This document shows positions 11,580 to 21,829 of a stretch of DNA of 64,000 nucleotides, one piece after another (within the stretch, counting starts at the first letter, position 1; each line of letters starts with the position of its first letter). The notes beneath the pieces are model-generated. The model saw nothing but the letters and a program-made list of their open reading frames with translations. It had not been told where the DNA came from and searched no databases. The DNA comes from Paralithodes platypus (taxonomy: Eukaryota; Arthropoda; Malacostraca; Decapoda; Lithodidae): NCBI GenBank assembly GCA_032716605.1, contig CM064545.1, positions 9,084,064 to 9,148,063 of the forward strand, written 5' to 3'. The position numbers were made by a program, and so were the translations under genes.

Positions 11580-11879
11580 ATGCTTCGCTCGGGTCGCCTG
11601 CATCACCCAGGCACTTCCCCGACCTCAGGAAAGAACATACCTGTGAGGACGGCACCTACTGATGATATACCTAACAAAGATAATCCCTCACGACGTCGTA
11701 ATAAACAAACCGTGCATAAAGATCAACACACCACCGCAGCCGGCCCAGACCCTCCTCCAGGCACAGCCATCCCTCTAGCCCTGAAATGCCCCACCGAGGA
11801 GAACGACGAAAGTGGTAAGACCATCTCAGCCTACCTCATCATCAGTAGAGTTGAACAGATACTATTACCACACCGGTAG
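11580..11879 (+). CDS. Small hypothetical frame, 99 codons, unknown
   Basis: An ATG at 11580 opens a Pro/Thr/Lys/Arg-rich, low-complexity protein (LRSGRLHHPGTSPTSG at the start, PDPPPGTAIPLALK in the middle). It has no cysteines or histidines spaced as a zinc finger, no membrane segment and no family I recognize. Its C-terminal codons overlap the first stem-loop of the array at 11858. It may be the remnant of an ORF of the surrounding unclassified element, or chance. Confidence 0.2.
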   Translation: MLRSGRLHHPGTSPTSGKNIPVRTAPTDDIPNKDNPSRRRNKQTVHKDQHTTAAGPDPPPGTAIPLALKCPTEENDESGKTISAYLIISRVEQILLPHR

Positions 11880-12406
11880 GGATAGTATCAACAGACTTGG
11901 TACTATTAACTGAGAAATTGCCTTGAGGGAGTAAGACACTGGTGGAACTACTCGACGCATTTCTCAAAGGTACCTTGGATTTGCTAGAATTCTTTTTGGA
12001 CCACACTGGTGACCACCCAACATTTTTACATTGCCTTGGTACAGGATTTACTGTAATTAGAGTATGCAATATCGACAAGCGCTCTAGTTCTAGTACACCT
12101 ACAAAAATATTAAGGGTGGTTGAAAGAGCGCAAGACACTGGTGAAACGGCTTCCTTCTCAGTCAAGACTCGTAGTGGAGGGTGTAACGACACGTGAAACA
12201 ACTCCCTGCAATACGAGAGTGTAAGACAATGGTGAAACGGCTCGTACTCGTATAACCACAACATCTAACATCAATGTTCTTTCAGAGATTCCTGTAGGAA
12301 GTCAAGGTCAAGGAATCGTAGTGGAGGGCATAAGACACTGGTGAAACGACTCCCTACTCAAGTCATACGATACGAGAGTATACTACACTGGTGAAATGGC
12401 TCGTAT
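11858..12406 (+). other. Stem-loop series 1, loop motif ACACTGGTGAAACG
   Basis: The motif (T/G)AAGACACTGGTGAAACGGCTC recurs at about 11931, 12130, 12221, 12330 and 12383, with weaker forms at 11871, 12002 and 12190. Most copies lie between short complementary arms that differ from copy to copy: GATACTAT/ATAGTATC (11858-11865, 11882-11889), GAGTA/TACTC (11929-11933, 11949-11953), GTAG(T)GGAG/CTCCCTGC (12171-12179, 12202-12209), TACGAG/CTCGTA (12212-12217, 12241-12246), GTAG(T)GGAG/CTCCCTAC (12318-12326, 12350-12357) and ATACGAG/CTCGTAT (12370-12376, 12400-12406). The copy near 12130 has only a weak stem. Two of the units look duplicated as a pair. What the structures do is unknown. Confidence 0.55.
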
Positions 12407-12601
12407 TCGTAAATGACCTCAACCCCGTAGATCTTCAGAGGACCCCAAGGAAGTCTTCGCCAACTCTGCAACCGTCACACGGCAGGACCACCACCACGGA
12501 CCAGGTCGTCATCAGGAATACAACGCAGCCGCATCTCCAAAAACTGTCTGACCCTGCCAAAGTTCTTCCCCTTGAGACGCCTAGTGGATCCTCGATCGTG
12601 A
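12407..12601. other. No gene seen between stem-loops and LTR-like end
   Basis: A C- and A-rich stretch with one short open frame (12391-12660) that has no recognizable motif. It separates the last stem-loop from the LTR-like segment. Confidence 0.35.
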
Positions 12602-12800
12602 TGTTATATTATTACCTATCCATGTCTGATGTAACATTACATAATCATATGTTACTGTGAAATAAGAATAATCTATGTTTGTACTCTGCGTTATATTATC
12701 CTCTATTGTCTTCGTGCTTGTGTTTGTGTTAGTCTCCTTTTCTCCAGTCAAGTAAGAATCTATCTAATTAGTCAATACAACCCAAGTAAAAACCTGATAT
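12602..12800 (+). repeat. LTR-like segment 1 of an unclassified element
   Basis: The segment begins TGTTATATTATTACC and ends CTGATATAACA, giving TG..CA ends within a short inverted repeat (TGTTATA/TATAACA). Its right half resembles 15400-15553, which ends AGCCTGGTATAACA. The two may be ends of one old LTR element or of two related ones. No polymerase remains and no target duplication is clear. Confidence 0.3.
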
Positions 12801-12820
12801 AACATTATTATTATTATTAA

Positions 12821-13300
12821 CCCTTCTTTAGCGGCCTATGCGGTTTATTTATATGTACCGCCCAGCAGGGTGTTTTTAGCCAAACTAGGGCTGTTTACGT
12901 GATCATTTTCATGCCTAAATAAGACCCAGAACGTAAAACAAGTATCTATCCCTGAAAGGGCATAAACAGAGCTTTCGAATGACACCATAACGATCCTTTT
13001 ATGATGGCTAGTTTTCTTGCAATAACCGTGCAACGCGAGTGCAAAAAGCAGGTAATTAGCCACTTTCCCCATACAATTCCTTATATAGCGAGTGAGAGAG
13101 GGAGGAGGGAGCTGAGATTCGTGTCAGTAGGTTCGCCGCGGTGGTCTGGAGCAGTCATACGCTCGCTAGTCTCCTGCCACCACTTGTCTCTCTCTCTCAG
13201 CAACATTACGTGCTGAAATTGCCACTCGACCTATGTCGAGAGCCGCCACATAGTCCAGCTTTATTAAAAACGACTTATGTGGTCAGCCGCTTTTTAAGGG
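12821..13300. mobile_element. MITE-2, TTAA-flanked piggyBac-type nonautonomous element
   Basis: A 480-bp segment flanked by TTAA at 12817-12820 and 13301-13304. The left end is CCCTTCTTTAGCGGCC and the right end read inward is CCCTTAAAAAGCGGCT, a terminal inverted repeat with most positions matching. The interior has no transposase. CCCTT termini with TTAA are classical for piggyBac relatives. It is unrelated in interior sequence to MITE-1 and MITE-3. Confidence 0.65.
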
Positions 13301-13304
13301 TTAA

Positions 13305-13740
13305 GGTAGTAGTAGTAAACATACTGTACGTTTTACGTGTTTTACGTTAAAGCCAAATAAATTGCCATTTTTAACAAATATGATCAATACCTAAAATACG
13401 AGAGAAAACACGAGACTCAGGATATAGTAGCGACTAGAGCAAGAAAAAAAGAAAACCGAAAGACCAACAAGAACGGGAAGACGCCAGTAGGAAAGAAGGA
13501 AGGACAGAAAGACAGAAAATGGGAGGTCCACAAGAATGAGAAGCAAAACTAGAGCCCCGAAAAATCAGAACCAATGCCATCAGGGAAGTCGACCAAAGCT
13601 CTTTAAAGTTGACACCTTAACCCCATTACACGCAGATACCTCGCCTTGGACTACGTTGCTGAATGTATGACGTGCCCGGTGAAGCCAGCAGAGGGCAGAC
13701 AGGGTGAAGTCAGAGTAGCTGCCGATTCCTAGGTGCAACG
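13305..13740. other. No gene seen; purine-rich
   Basis: An A/G-rich stretch (13435-13560) full of GAAAG and AGAAG words, then mixed sequence leading into stem-loop series 2. No coding frame or RNA gene is recognized. Confidence 0.35.
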
Positions 13741-13744
13741 TGAT

Positions 13745-14387
13745 CTGCCCGTACACTGGTCAGTGCAGTCAAACATCATCTAGTCCTATCCAATCTCCTG
13801 GTCTAATTCCAATTGCCTGTACATTGGTCAGTGCAAGAAGATACATAGACTTGGAGCTTCCTAAACTGTCCCACTTGCCTAAAGATAGTAAAGGAGGAAT
13901 TGTATAATAACGACAAGTTCTTAGTACACTTGTCCATACGACTCTAGTTATTGTGCAGATCCTGGGTAATGACTTACTGCCATTATACTGGTCCGAGTAG
14001 TCTGTCGAGCCCGGTTATTGAGCTTTAGCTTGCTACCAGTCTACTGCGGTCCGTGTAGCCTGCTATAACTCAGTCCCTGGGTAGTGATCCAAACCCTACC
14101 GAGAAATTGTTAGGTGGACAGTACACTGGTCCGAGCCGCCTAATAGATTCTCTGGCCATACCCAACTTGGGTATCGATAGTTGTCCAGGCCATAATGACT
14201 TCTCCCTTACTCGAGAGAGAAATTGCGTGGTGGACAGTAGGCTACACTGGTCCGCGCTGCCTAGTAAGTTCTCTAACGATCTAACCCTCCATACTTGGTA
14301 TCACCAGTACACTGGTCCGTATGTAGCCTGAGACTTGAGTGTAGGAGTTGCTAGATTACCAGTACACTGATCCGTGTTCCCTAGTAA
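13745..14387 (+). other. Stem-loop series 2, loop motif CAGTACACTGGTCCG
   Basis: About nine copies of a (C)AGTACACTGGTCCG-like motif occur 60-120 bp apart. Flanking arms change but stay complementary: CTGC/GCAG (13745, 13765), TTGC/GCAA (13813, 13833), GACAAG/CTTGTC (13912, 13929), GACT(T)ACT/AGTAGTC (13971, 13996), GCTAC/GTAGC (14032, 14055), TTAGGTGG/CCGCCTAA with one G-T pair (14110, 14136), CATAC/GTATG (14290, 14319) and TTGCTAG/CTAGTAA with one G-T pair (14348, 14381). The copy near 14240 pairs mainly through an inner GGAC/GTCC, also present near 14116. The loop core ACACTGGT is shared with series 1. Function unknown. Confidence 0.55.
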
Positions 14388-14990
14388 TTTCTTTGATCCC
14401 TCTCCCTTACCTATCAACACCTGGATGGTAAGGAGCCCACTCACAGCCGTGTCAAGACCTGTTAGCGGACGTTGTTAAAGGACCACCCACCACCAACCCT
14501 GACGTTGAAGCCACTACAAGGACGAGCACGAGGAAGATACGTAGATGTTGGACCAAGGCACCAGAACGAAGAACTTAGCTTGCTGAAGGCTGTATAAGTG
14601 TATAACAGACCTCCCTTATCACTTGTTAGGCCTCTATAGACGAGGATACAAACCACGCATATTTATCGTTATAAAGTAGAATATTTTGTAAATGAACTCT
14701 TTGTGAGATCACATATGGTAATATTTCACTTTATAGCCGCACACACCCATACAGTGATACACATCAAATCAACTCCAGTGACACTATCTTTCCACACCCG
14801 TGACCAAATGACTTGTGATTATTTCATTGTGTTTATACTTTCATTTCATGCTAAATTCATTCGAGAAATGCTTCCGTGACATGTCTAAATCTATGTGCGA
14901 AGACTTCTAAGTGCGCTTTATAGGATACCAATATATCCGTGATAAACTCTGACATATGAGAGACACTCAGTGAATTATTTACATATATTT
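14388..14990. other. No gene seen
   Basis: Mixed then AT-rich sequence after the stem-loops. It appears to belong to the same unclassified element as the flanking LTR-like end. No frame with a recognizable motif. Confidence 0.35.
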
Positions 14991-14991
14991 T

Positions 14992-15190
14992 GTAGATGGA
15001 CTGGGTGGAGGAAAAACACAGGAAAGAGATATGATTCTTTATTCTCTAATCTTTCCAGCTATGTATTACCCATCTTCAGAGAGACTGAGAAAGTCTATCT
15101 GAAGATGGGTAATACATAGCCCAAAACGTTAGCGAATAAAGAAGCATAACTCTTCCCTGTATTTTTCCTCCACCCAATCCATCTACCTGT
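14992..15190. repeat. Foldback element, ~95-bp inverted arms
   Basis: The left arm runs from GTAGATGGACTGGGTGGAGG and the right arm ends CCTCCACCCAATCCATCTAC. The inner 23 bases (15058-15080 and 15098-15120, GCTATGTATTACCCATCTTC..) are a perfect inverted pair. The outer parts match with a few differences. The right arm contains CTGAAGATGGG..CCCAAAACGTT followed by AATAAAG, a pattern similar to the Penelope-associated hammerhead-like motif near 57370. It could be a small foldback transposon or two head-to-head Penelope 3' ends. Confidence 0.6.
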
Positions 15191-15291
15191 CAATATGAAT
15201 AATTCACATATATTTTGTGAGTAATTTCTATTGCTAATTCAAAGGAGCAGTAAACCTCCAGTCTTAATACTTGCAATTCATCTTAGCTCCG

Positions 15292-15553
15292 GTGTATATC
15301 ATATTCTATTCCATATCCATGAGTTTGTGTATGGTATTTTATGCCATTATATGTGTGAACCATTAGCCAAGTAAGCCATCATATGTTGTTACCTATATTG
15401 AATATAATAACTATATACAGTATGTACTCCTGTGTTGTCCTTACACCTCTGCATGTATGTTTGTGTGTCTCTGTGTGAATTCCTTCTCTGCCACACCAGT
15501 TAAGTTAGGATCCACCTTTTATCCAGTAAACCCAGCAAAAAGCCTGGTATAAC
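15292..15553 (+). repeat. LTR-like segment 2 of an unclassified element
   Basis: It begins TGTATATCATATTC and ends AGCCTGGTATAACA, with partial similarity over most of its length to 12602-12800. If the two are an LTR pair, the element between them is non-coding and contains stem-loop series 2. The similarity looks too low for a young insertion. Confidence 0.3.
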
Positions 15554-15793
15554 AAAACCCAAATGATGAAATATAGGCTACCTGTGTTTATTTATATTTA
15601 CGTATATACAGTACAAGTTCTACCATTTAGGAGTAATGAATACAAGGTAATGCTTGCAAATATATACTGTACTATACTGTATACTCAAGCAAAACAATAG
15701 TCTATAATTATGTATGTATATGTATATATATATATGTACTCATATTAACTATAAATCTAGTACATTCTACATTGCACATGTTCCGTCTCTCTC

Positions 15794-15942
15794 TGAGATT
15801 GTATTTATGACAGCAAAAATAGTATTGTTGAATTAGGAGAGTTCCTTGTAATGCAGTAGTTAATTCACCTTCTTATGAAACTGTTAAGATACTACACTCA
15901 AATTTCAATTATACTATTTTGTCTTCCATAAATACAATCTCA
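15794..15942. repeat. Small inverted-repeat element, ~33-bp arms
   Basis: TGAGATTGTATTTATG at the left and CATAAATACAATCTCA at the right face each other around about 85 bases. The pairing continues inward through the AAAATAGT segment with a few mismatches. No coding capacity. It is a MITE-like structure of unknown family, and a TA or similar duplication is not clear. Confidence 0.5.
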
Positions 15943-16413
15943 GTGAGTGAGTGAGAGCACAGTGAGAGCACACGGGTCGGTTGAGCTCCTCAAAAGAGGG
16001 GATTTTCGGAGGGGTATCGTGGGGCTAAGTGACCCATATACATATCAGAAGATCGGCGATGATACGGTGTTTCGGCACATAGTAAACAGAACGTGGTTTC
16101 TTGTTTAAACATCGCCCACAAAGCATATTTAGTTTAATCTTGAGAGTGTTATTACCAGTATCAGTGAAGGGACAAGGAGCCGTCAGGCACTAGCCCAGCC
16201 CTGCCCAGGCACCATAAACCTCTATAGGCAGGCAGTTTCATCCTTATGGTTCCCCACCATAGGCCTCATCATCCATCTACCCCAAGGACCTGACCCTCGG
16301 TCCTTCAACTTCTCAAACAATTCTAACCTTTATGAAGTACTTGCTATAAGGTCCATTTTCATTTCCCTCTCTCTAACCATTTAGGAAATACTTGCTACAA
16401 GGTCCATTTTCAT

Positions 16414-16416
<3 letters not shown>

Positions 16417-16448
<32 letters not shown>
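16417..16448. repeat. (CT)n microsatellite
   Basis: A run of about 15 CT units inside a T/C-rich tract. A second run lies at 16647-16671 after a C homopolymer. Confidence 0.85.
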
Positions 16449-16450
<2 letters not shown>

Positions 16451-16968
16451 TTTTATCCTTAACATCTTTCCATCCACTTTCAATCACCGCACTTAACCGC
16501 CTCATTGTTATTATTTTTTTGGTTATCTATAACTTCAGATCGCTTTTTATCATTTTAGTTATTTGTTTTCCTCTAACATCTTTCATACCCAACCAGGCCA
16601 GCCCCCTCTCCAGCTCGCTTTCTTTCTCCCTCGTCCCCCCCCCCGCTCTCTCTCTCTCTCTCTCTCTCTCTTAACATTTTGTACAATTTAAGCATTTTTC
16701 CATAACTGCTGCCCTAGATTCGGTTACCCACTCAGATCCTGGCTCTCGCTCACTCTCTGGCTCTCTCCCTATCTTGATGTTGACAGCATTATTAATATCA
16801 TAAGCATTTATTAATACTCAACATCAGGGTGGCATCGCCAGTGTAAGTAATCATAGGATATAATTGGCGTGCTTCCTTTCAATCAGTTAGATCTTTTAGT
16901 TGTACCGGTGCCCAATGCCGAGGATTTATACATTTAACCACTTAGCTTTAGGAGAAGCAGGCCAATTG

Positions 16969-17063
16969 CCCATCAGAAAGGTTGACTATGATATGTGATG
17001 TTTTTTTAATTTTTTTTGTATTTATTTATTTTACATATCCCATCAGAAAGGTTGACTATGATA
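16969..17063. repeat. 25-base direct repeats around a T-rich spacer
   Basis: CCCATCAGAAAGGTTGACTA plus TGATA occurs at 16969-16993 and again at 17039-17063. The 45 bases between are mostly T. The structure could be a target-site duplication around a tiny truncated retroposon, or a simple local duplication. Confidence 0.5.
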
Positions 17064-17165
17064 AGTTAATTATTATGCATCCAGCCAATTATACATTAAT
17101 AACAACAGCAATAATCTAGATATGTGCCAGGAGAGATTTCCCGGGGTTTCTGAAACAAGGGGGAC

Positions 17166-20100
17166 ATGGTAGAGATGGAAGCACCACGGGAAGATCAGGA
17201 GAACGGCTTGGTAGAGGCAGAGGAATGGATAATCTTGGAAGACTATGGCCTAGCAGATACTAAGTGTTTTAAGTGCGGAACAACCAATGCAAGAAAGAAT
17301 TCGCGAAAATGTTCCGGCTGTCTTAGATCTATTCATTTATCTTGTGCTAAGCTGACAAAGAAAACATCAGGAGAACAACCAAACTGGAAATGTCTCGCAT
17401 GCCCAGGGCCCACTGCAGAGCCAACCGGGGCAACACCGGCAACACCGGTCGCCGACTTGACCCAACTGGGGACCAAATGGAAAGCGCGGATCCAGGTCCT
17501 TGCCCGGGTACCTAAAGGAGCCAGAATCCAAGTGGCGGAGGCCCTTACAACCATCATAAAGCAGGCCCTACAGCTCAAGACACCCCTCGCATGGGCACGG
17601 CTCCTGGGTTTCTCCTATGGGGCCCTTCGAAAACCACCCAGAACCAACATACAAGACCATCTTCAGGTTTCACTAGCCACCAGAGTGAAACGTCAAGTAG
17701 CACAGTATATGGATGGAAACAAACTGGTGGAACCCCCCGAACAGCAACCAAACAGGGCTCAGAAGCACCAGGACAAGGAAGAGGAAGAGGCTGAACAGCT
17801 ACGTAAGAGGGTCGCGGCGAAGCTGGCGGATTGTGACATCAAAGGGGCCGTCAGACTGTTGTCCTCTTCAGAAGGTTTTGCTGGTCAAGGCACCGAAGTT
17901 GTTGAAGCCCTACAAGAAAAGCACCCACCTACACCTAGGGACCTAAACCTCCCCCCTGCCCCAAATGACCAGATGCGCCAACCTTTAGTTGTCACGAAGG
18001 AGCAGGTGGTCGCCGCAGTGACTTCATTCCCAGCAGGCTCAGCCGCGGGCCCAGATGGTATCCGACCCGCCCACCTCAAAGGCCTCTTGGGTCAGGGATC
18101 AGGAGCTGCTGGGGAGGCACTCTTGGAAACCCTCACCAAATTCATCAACATGGTTTTAAGAGGGGAAGTACCCGACTGTGCCACACCCCTATTTTTTGGG
18201 GCATCACTCTGTGCACTGGCAAAAAAAGATGGCGGTGTGCGCCCAATAGCAGTAGGGAACACCTTCCGCCGCCTTGCCACAAAGGTGGGTTTGAAACCAC
18301 TCTCGAATGGCCTAGGTCAACACTTAAGACCAGTTCAACTAGGTTTCGGAACTCCAAGGGGGTGTGAAGCTGCTGTACACGCAACCCGCACCTACCTCAG
18401 CCAAGCCCAAGAAAAACGAGTGCTTCTAAAGATTGACATGCGGAACGCATTCAACAGCATTCGCAGGGATGTCTTCCTCCGTGCAGCTCAAGAACACATC
18501 CCCACTCTGTACCCCCTACTTTGGCAGGCTTATTCCAAACCTTCAATCCTGATTTTTGGTGAGACTTTTGGTGAGACTGGGTAACAGCAGGGAGATCCAG
18601 GTGGTCCTGCTCTTTCTCAATAGGGGTGGATGCAGCAGCTAACAAAGTAAGGTCAGAACTGAATGTATGGTACCTGGACGATGCAACCTTGGGTGGGTCA
18701 GTAGAGAACGTTCTAACCGACCTAAATAACATCGTAACTGACCTCGGCCAGGCCGCGCTAGTGATAAATGACACCAAATGTGAACTTGTCCTCCTCAACC
18801 ACACACGTGAACAAGGAGAAGAGACTCAGGCCCTGTTTCGAAACATATTGCCAGATGTAAAGATCCTTCAGGAGCACCAGCAAACCCTATTAGGTTCCCC
18901 ACTAACTCTGGCAGCAATCCCACCAGCACTTCAAGTTAAAAAGGAGGAGCTTCAACGTCTCGTGAGTCGCCTGATACACATGGATGCCCACTCAGCTTTG
19001 GCCCTGCTCAAGAACTGTTTCTCCATCCCAAAACTCCAATACCTCCTGCTCACATCGATGACTTACACGAACAATGGCGGCCTCCAAGAATTAGACAGCA
19101 TAATCCGAGAAGCAGTGACCAGCATCACCAACGTGGAATTTAAAGAACGGGCCTGGACACAAGCCACCCTTCCTGTCCGCCTCGGGGGCTTGGGCATACG
19201 GAGAGCCTCGGATATTGCCTCCCCAGCCTTTATCTCTTCCCTCATCGCAACCAACGACCTCGTATTGTCCATCCTTTATTCTCAACCCGGAATGACACTT
19301 AATGGGGACGTAACAGCAGCGATTAACACCTGGAAGGGAAGGACAGGAGTAGAGGAGGAGCCTCAGGGTACCTCCAGGAGCAAGCAGAAGGCGTGGGATA
19401 CCATCTCGGCGAAGAAAACTCAAGAAAATCTCCTAACCAATGCAGACCAGGTTGCAAAAGCACGCCTCCAGGCAGCCGCCCGTTCGGAGAGTGGCTTGTG
19501 GTTACACGCCATCCCCATCCCACCTCTTGGATCTCACTTGGATGCTGAAGCGCTCCGGGTCGCCATCGCGCTCAGAGTGGGTGCGGCAGTTTGTCACCCA
19601 CACACTTGCAAGTGTGATGGGAGGATGGATGCTCAAGGTCACCATGCCTTGTCATGTAATTACAACACAGGCCGCCTGCCAAGACACTCTGCACTAAATG
19701 ATGTCATAAAACGGGCCCTGCAGAGTGCTAACCGTGCATCAATCCTCGAACCACATGGACTTCACAGAGAAGACGGCAAACGGCCAGATGGGATGACCAA
19801 TTTCCCTTACAAGAATGGCCGGTGCCTCGTGTGGGATGCCACATGTGTTGACACTTTCTCCACAACCAACGCCGCCAGAAACGCCGACGAAGCAGGTGAA
19901 GCCGCCCGGTTAGCAGAAAATAAAAAGCGAGAAAAATATCAATCCATCGCCAGAATTCATCAGTTCGAGCCCCTGGCATTCGAAACTTCAGGAGTCTTCG
20001 GCCCTACCACCCTTAAGATGGTGAATGAAATAGGCCGTAAAATCAGAGAAGTTTCAGGAGAACCCCGGGAAACCCTCTGGCTCAAGCAAAGACTAGGGAT

Positions 20101-20200
20101 GGCTATCCTCCGGGGCAATGCCACCAGTGTCATGAGCTCAGTTCGACAGGACTGGGTCATGCCACTGTGTGAGGCCCCGGCAGGAGTGGTGTATCCGTAG
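17166..20200 (+). pseudogene. LINE polyprotein with PHD-like finger, RT and C-terminal restriction-like endonuclease
   Basis: Two open frames (17166-18584 and 18626-20200) are parts of one retroelement protein. Residues about 34-80 of the first frame form a PHD-like finger: CFKC, CSGC, HLSC and CLAC. The RT starts with GPDGIRPAHLKGL and continues with KKDGGVRPIAVGNTFRRLATK, GFGTPRGCEAAVHATRTYL and IDMRNAFNSI. The break falls at the QQGDP motif near 18585, where a deletion has removed part of the palm. The second frame begins with the catalytic WYLDDATLGG (near 18670). The C-terminus has a CKC..GHHALSC finger (about 19605-19655) and RPDG..WDATCVDTF (about 19780-19855), the motif of restriction-like endonucleases of R2-type LINEs. 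No APE endonuclease is present, which fits that class. The element does not sit in recognizable rDNA. Confidence 0.8.
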
Positions 20201-21248
20201 TCTTTCCACAGTAGGGTAAAACAAAACAAACTTTATTTGTATGTAACATGTGTGATGCACATTAATAAAAGGGGATGTGTCGGATGGTTGAAAGCCACAG
20301 TTGCTCGCGCGTTTGGGGCTAGCAACACGTATTATGAAAAACATGCATCCTCCTTCATTCACTGTCCCCCCCTTCACTCACTCAACCCCACAATTTGCCG
20401 GAGGATAACAGGTTTTTCACAATACGTAGACGGAGTTTTTTTTTTTTTTTTAAATCTCAGAGATAAACGGAACTTGTGCAGGGAACTGTAGCCTACAATG
20501 TAAGGAGACCGTGAATGTTTCGGTGTCTGTATTATAAATACTTGTATGTCAATATAGTTACAGGTATATTTTATATTTGTTTTGAGTGACATGGAAACTA
20601 TATAGGCTACTGTACATTATGTAATGTTGTATTGAACACATAAATGGTACTTAGAACCGTATTAAACATTATATATTAATTTCACTCAGCGCAGAAATTA
20701 ATATTCCGAATTATTTGGATAATGCGGAAATTCGGAATACAATTTCTCCACTTCGTCTTCCCACACTTTAAATTCCGTGTTTGGTGACGTATTTCCGCAT
20801 TCTGGCAGCCCTGGAGCCTCAGCGCGTTGTGTTTCAACAGTGTTTGTCTCTGTCGTGACCTACCGCGCACGCGCATAACATATGGAAAATGAATCCCATC
20901 TTTTTTACAATGAGATACTTATGAACAATCTTAAATAATATAAATATATACAGTATATATATGGGAATTATAATCCTACAATACCTTCCCATATACAACT
21001 ACAGAATAATATATTCTACCCAATCATGGAACGTTCGACCAAGGTTATGGAAGCGTTCAACTTAAGACTACAGAAGCAGCGTTCAACTTAAGACTACGGT
21101 AAGATACGCAACGCTACATCAACCCCGATTACGTAACATCGAGACTGTTCATACTAGATAGAGTATACTAAGTATGGACAATTATACCGTATATATTATA
21201 TATATACTGTATATATATATATACTGGTATATATATATATATATATAT

Positions 21249-21286
<38 letters not shown>

Positions 21287-21829
21287 TGAGAGAGAGAGAG
21301 AGATCAATAGAGATACTGTACATAGATCTAGATTCTAGATAGTGGAGAAAATTAATTTCCTAGTGAATAAATATGGTTTGAAAGCACTCCACAATACTTT
21401 TAATAACCTTGAAGGATATATAAAATGCTTTGCTTGTAATTTAACCTAAAACTTTTGCAAGATTATTAAGATAATTACATAAGTCACAGACTTTTCTTTC
21501 CGAGCCATCTGCCTCACTTTCCAGGTCACTAACAGTACACCATCTACAGTACTTTTATCATGATAAATATCCAAATCTACAGAAATGTTAGTTGTATTTG
21601 GTAGGCTACTAGCTTTCAGATTCAGTAAAAGTGCTTTCATTGGTATTGAAATAATTGTACTGGTAGGCCTATAGTCTCTAACTTCACAGAACTTAACATG
21701 GAATCTGATAAATCTTTAACTGAGCAATCTCGATGTTGGGAAAAATGGGTGAAAGTCGTGGGGTGGTGGAACCATTATTGATTAAACCATGAAAACATTA
21801 TCATGTATAGGCCTATCATTATTAGGCAT
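20201..21829. other. LINE 3' region and AT-rich intergenic sequence
   Basis: The first part is probably the 3' UTR of the preceding LINE, with an AATAAA at about 20264. Further on there is a small hairpin (ATTCCGAATT/AATTCGGAAT near 20702-20738), a duplicated GCGTTCAACTTAAGACTAC near 21050-21100, and a long TA microsatellite. No gene is seen. Confidence 0.4.
21188..21303. repeat. Compound (TA)n/(GA)n microsatellite
   Basis: TA repeats with CTG and GAT interruptions run from about 21188 to 21281, followed by GAGAGA to about 21303. Confidence 0.85.

Larger units (their letters stand above)
15943..17165. other. Low-complexity region upstream of the RLE LINE
   Basis: The stretch contains CT microsatellites (16417-16448 and 16647-16671), T-rich tracts and a 25-base direct repeat at 16969-16993 and 17039-17063. 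The 5' untranslated part of the following LINE probably lies in the last few hundred bases. No coding frame is seen. Confidence 0.45.

Noticed and set aside
12391..12660. 89-codon open frame between the stem-loops and the LTR-like end
   Set aside because: Low-complexity composition, no motif, and it runs into the LTR-like segment.
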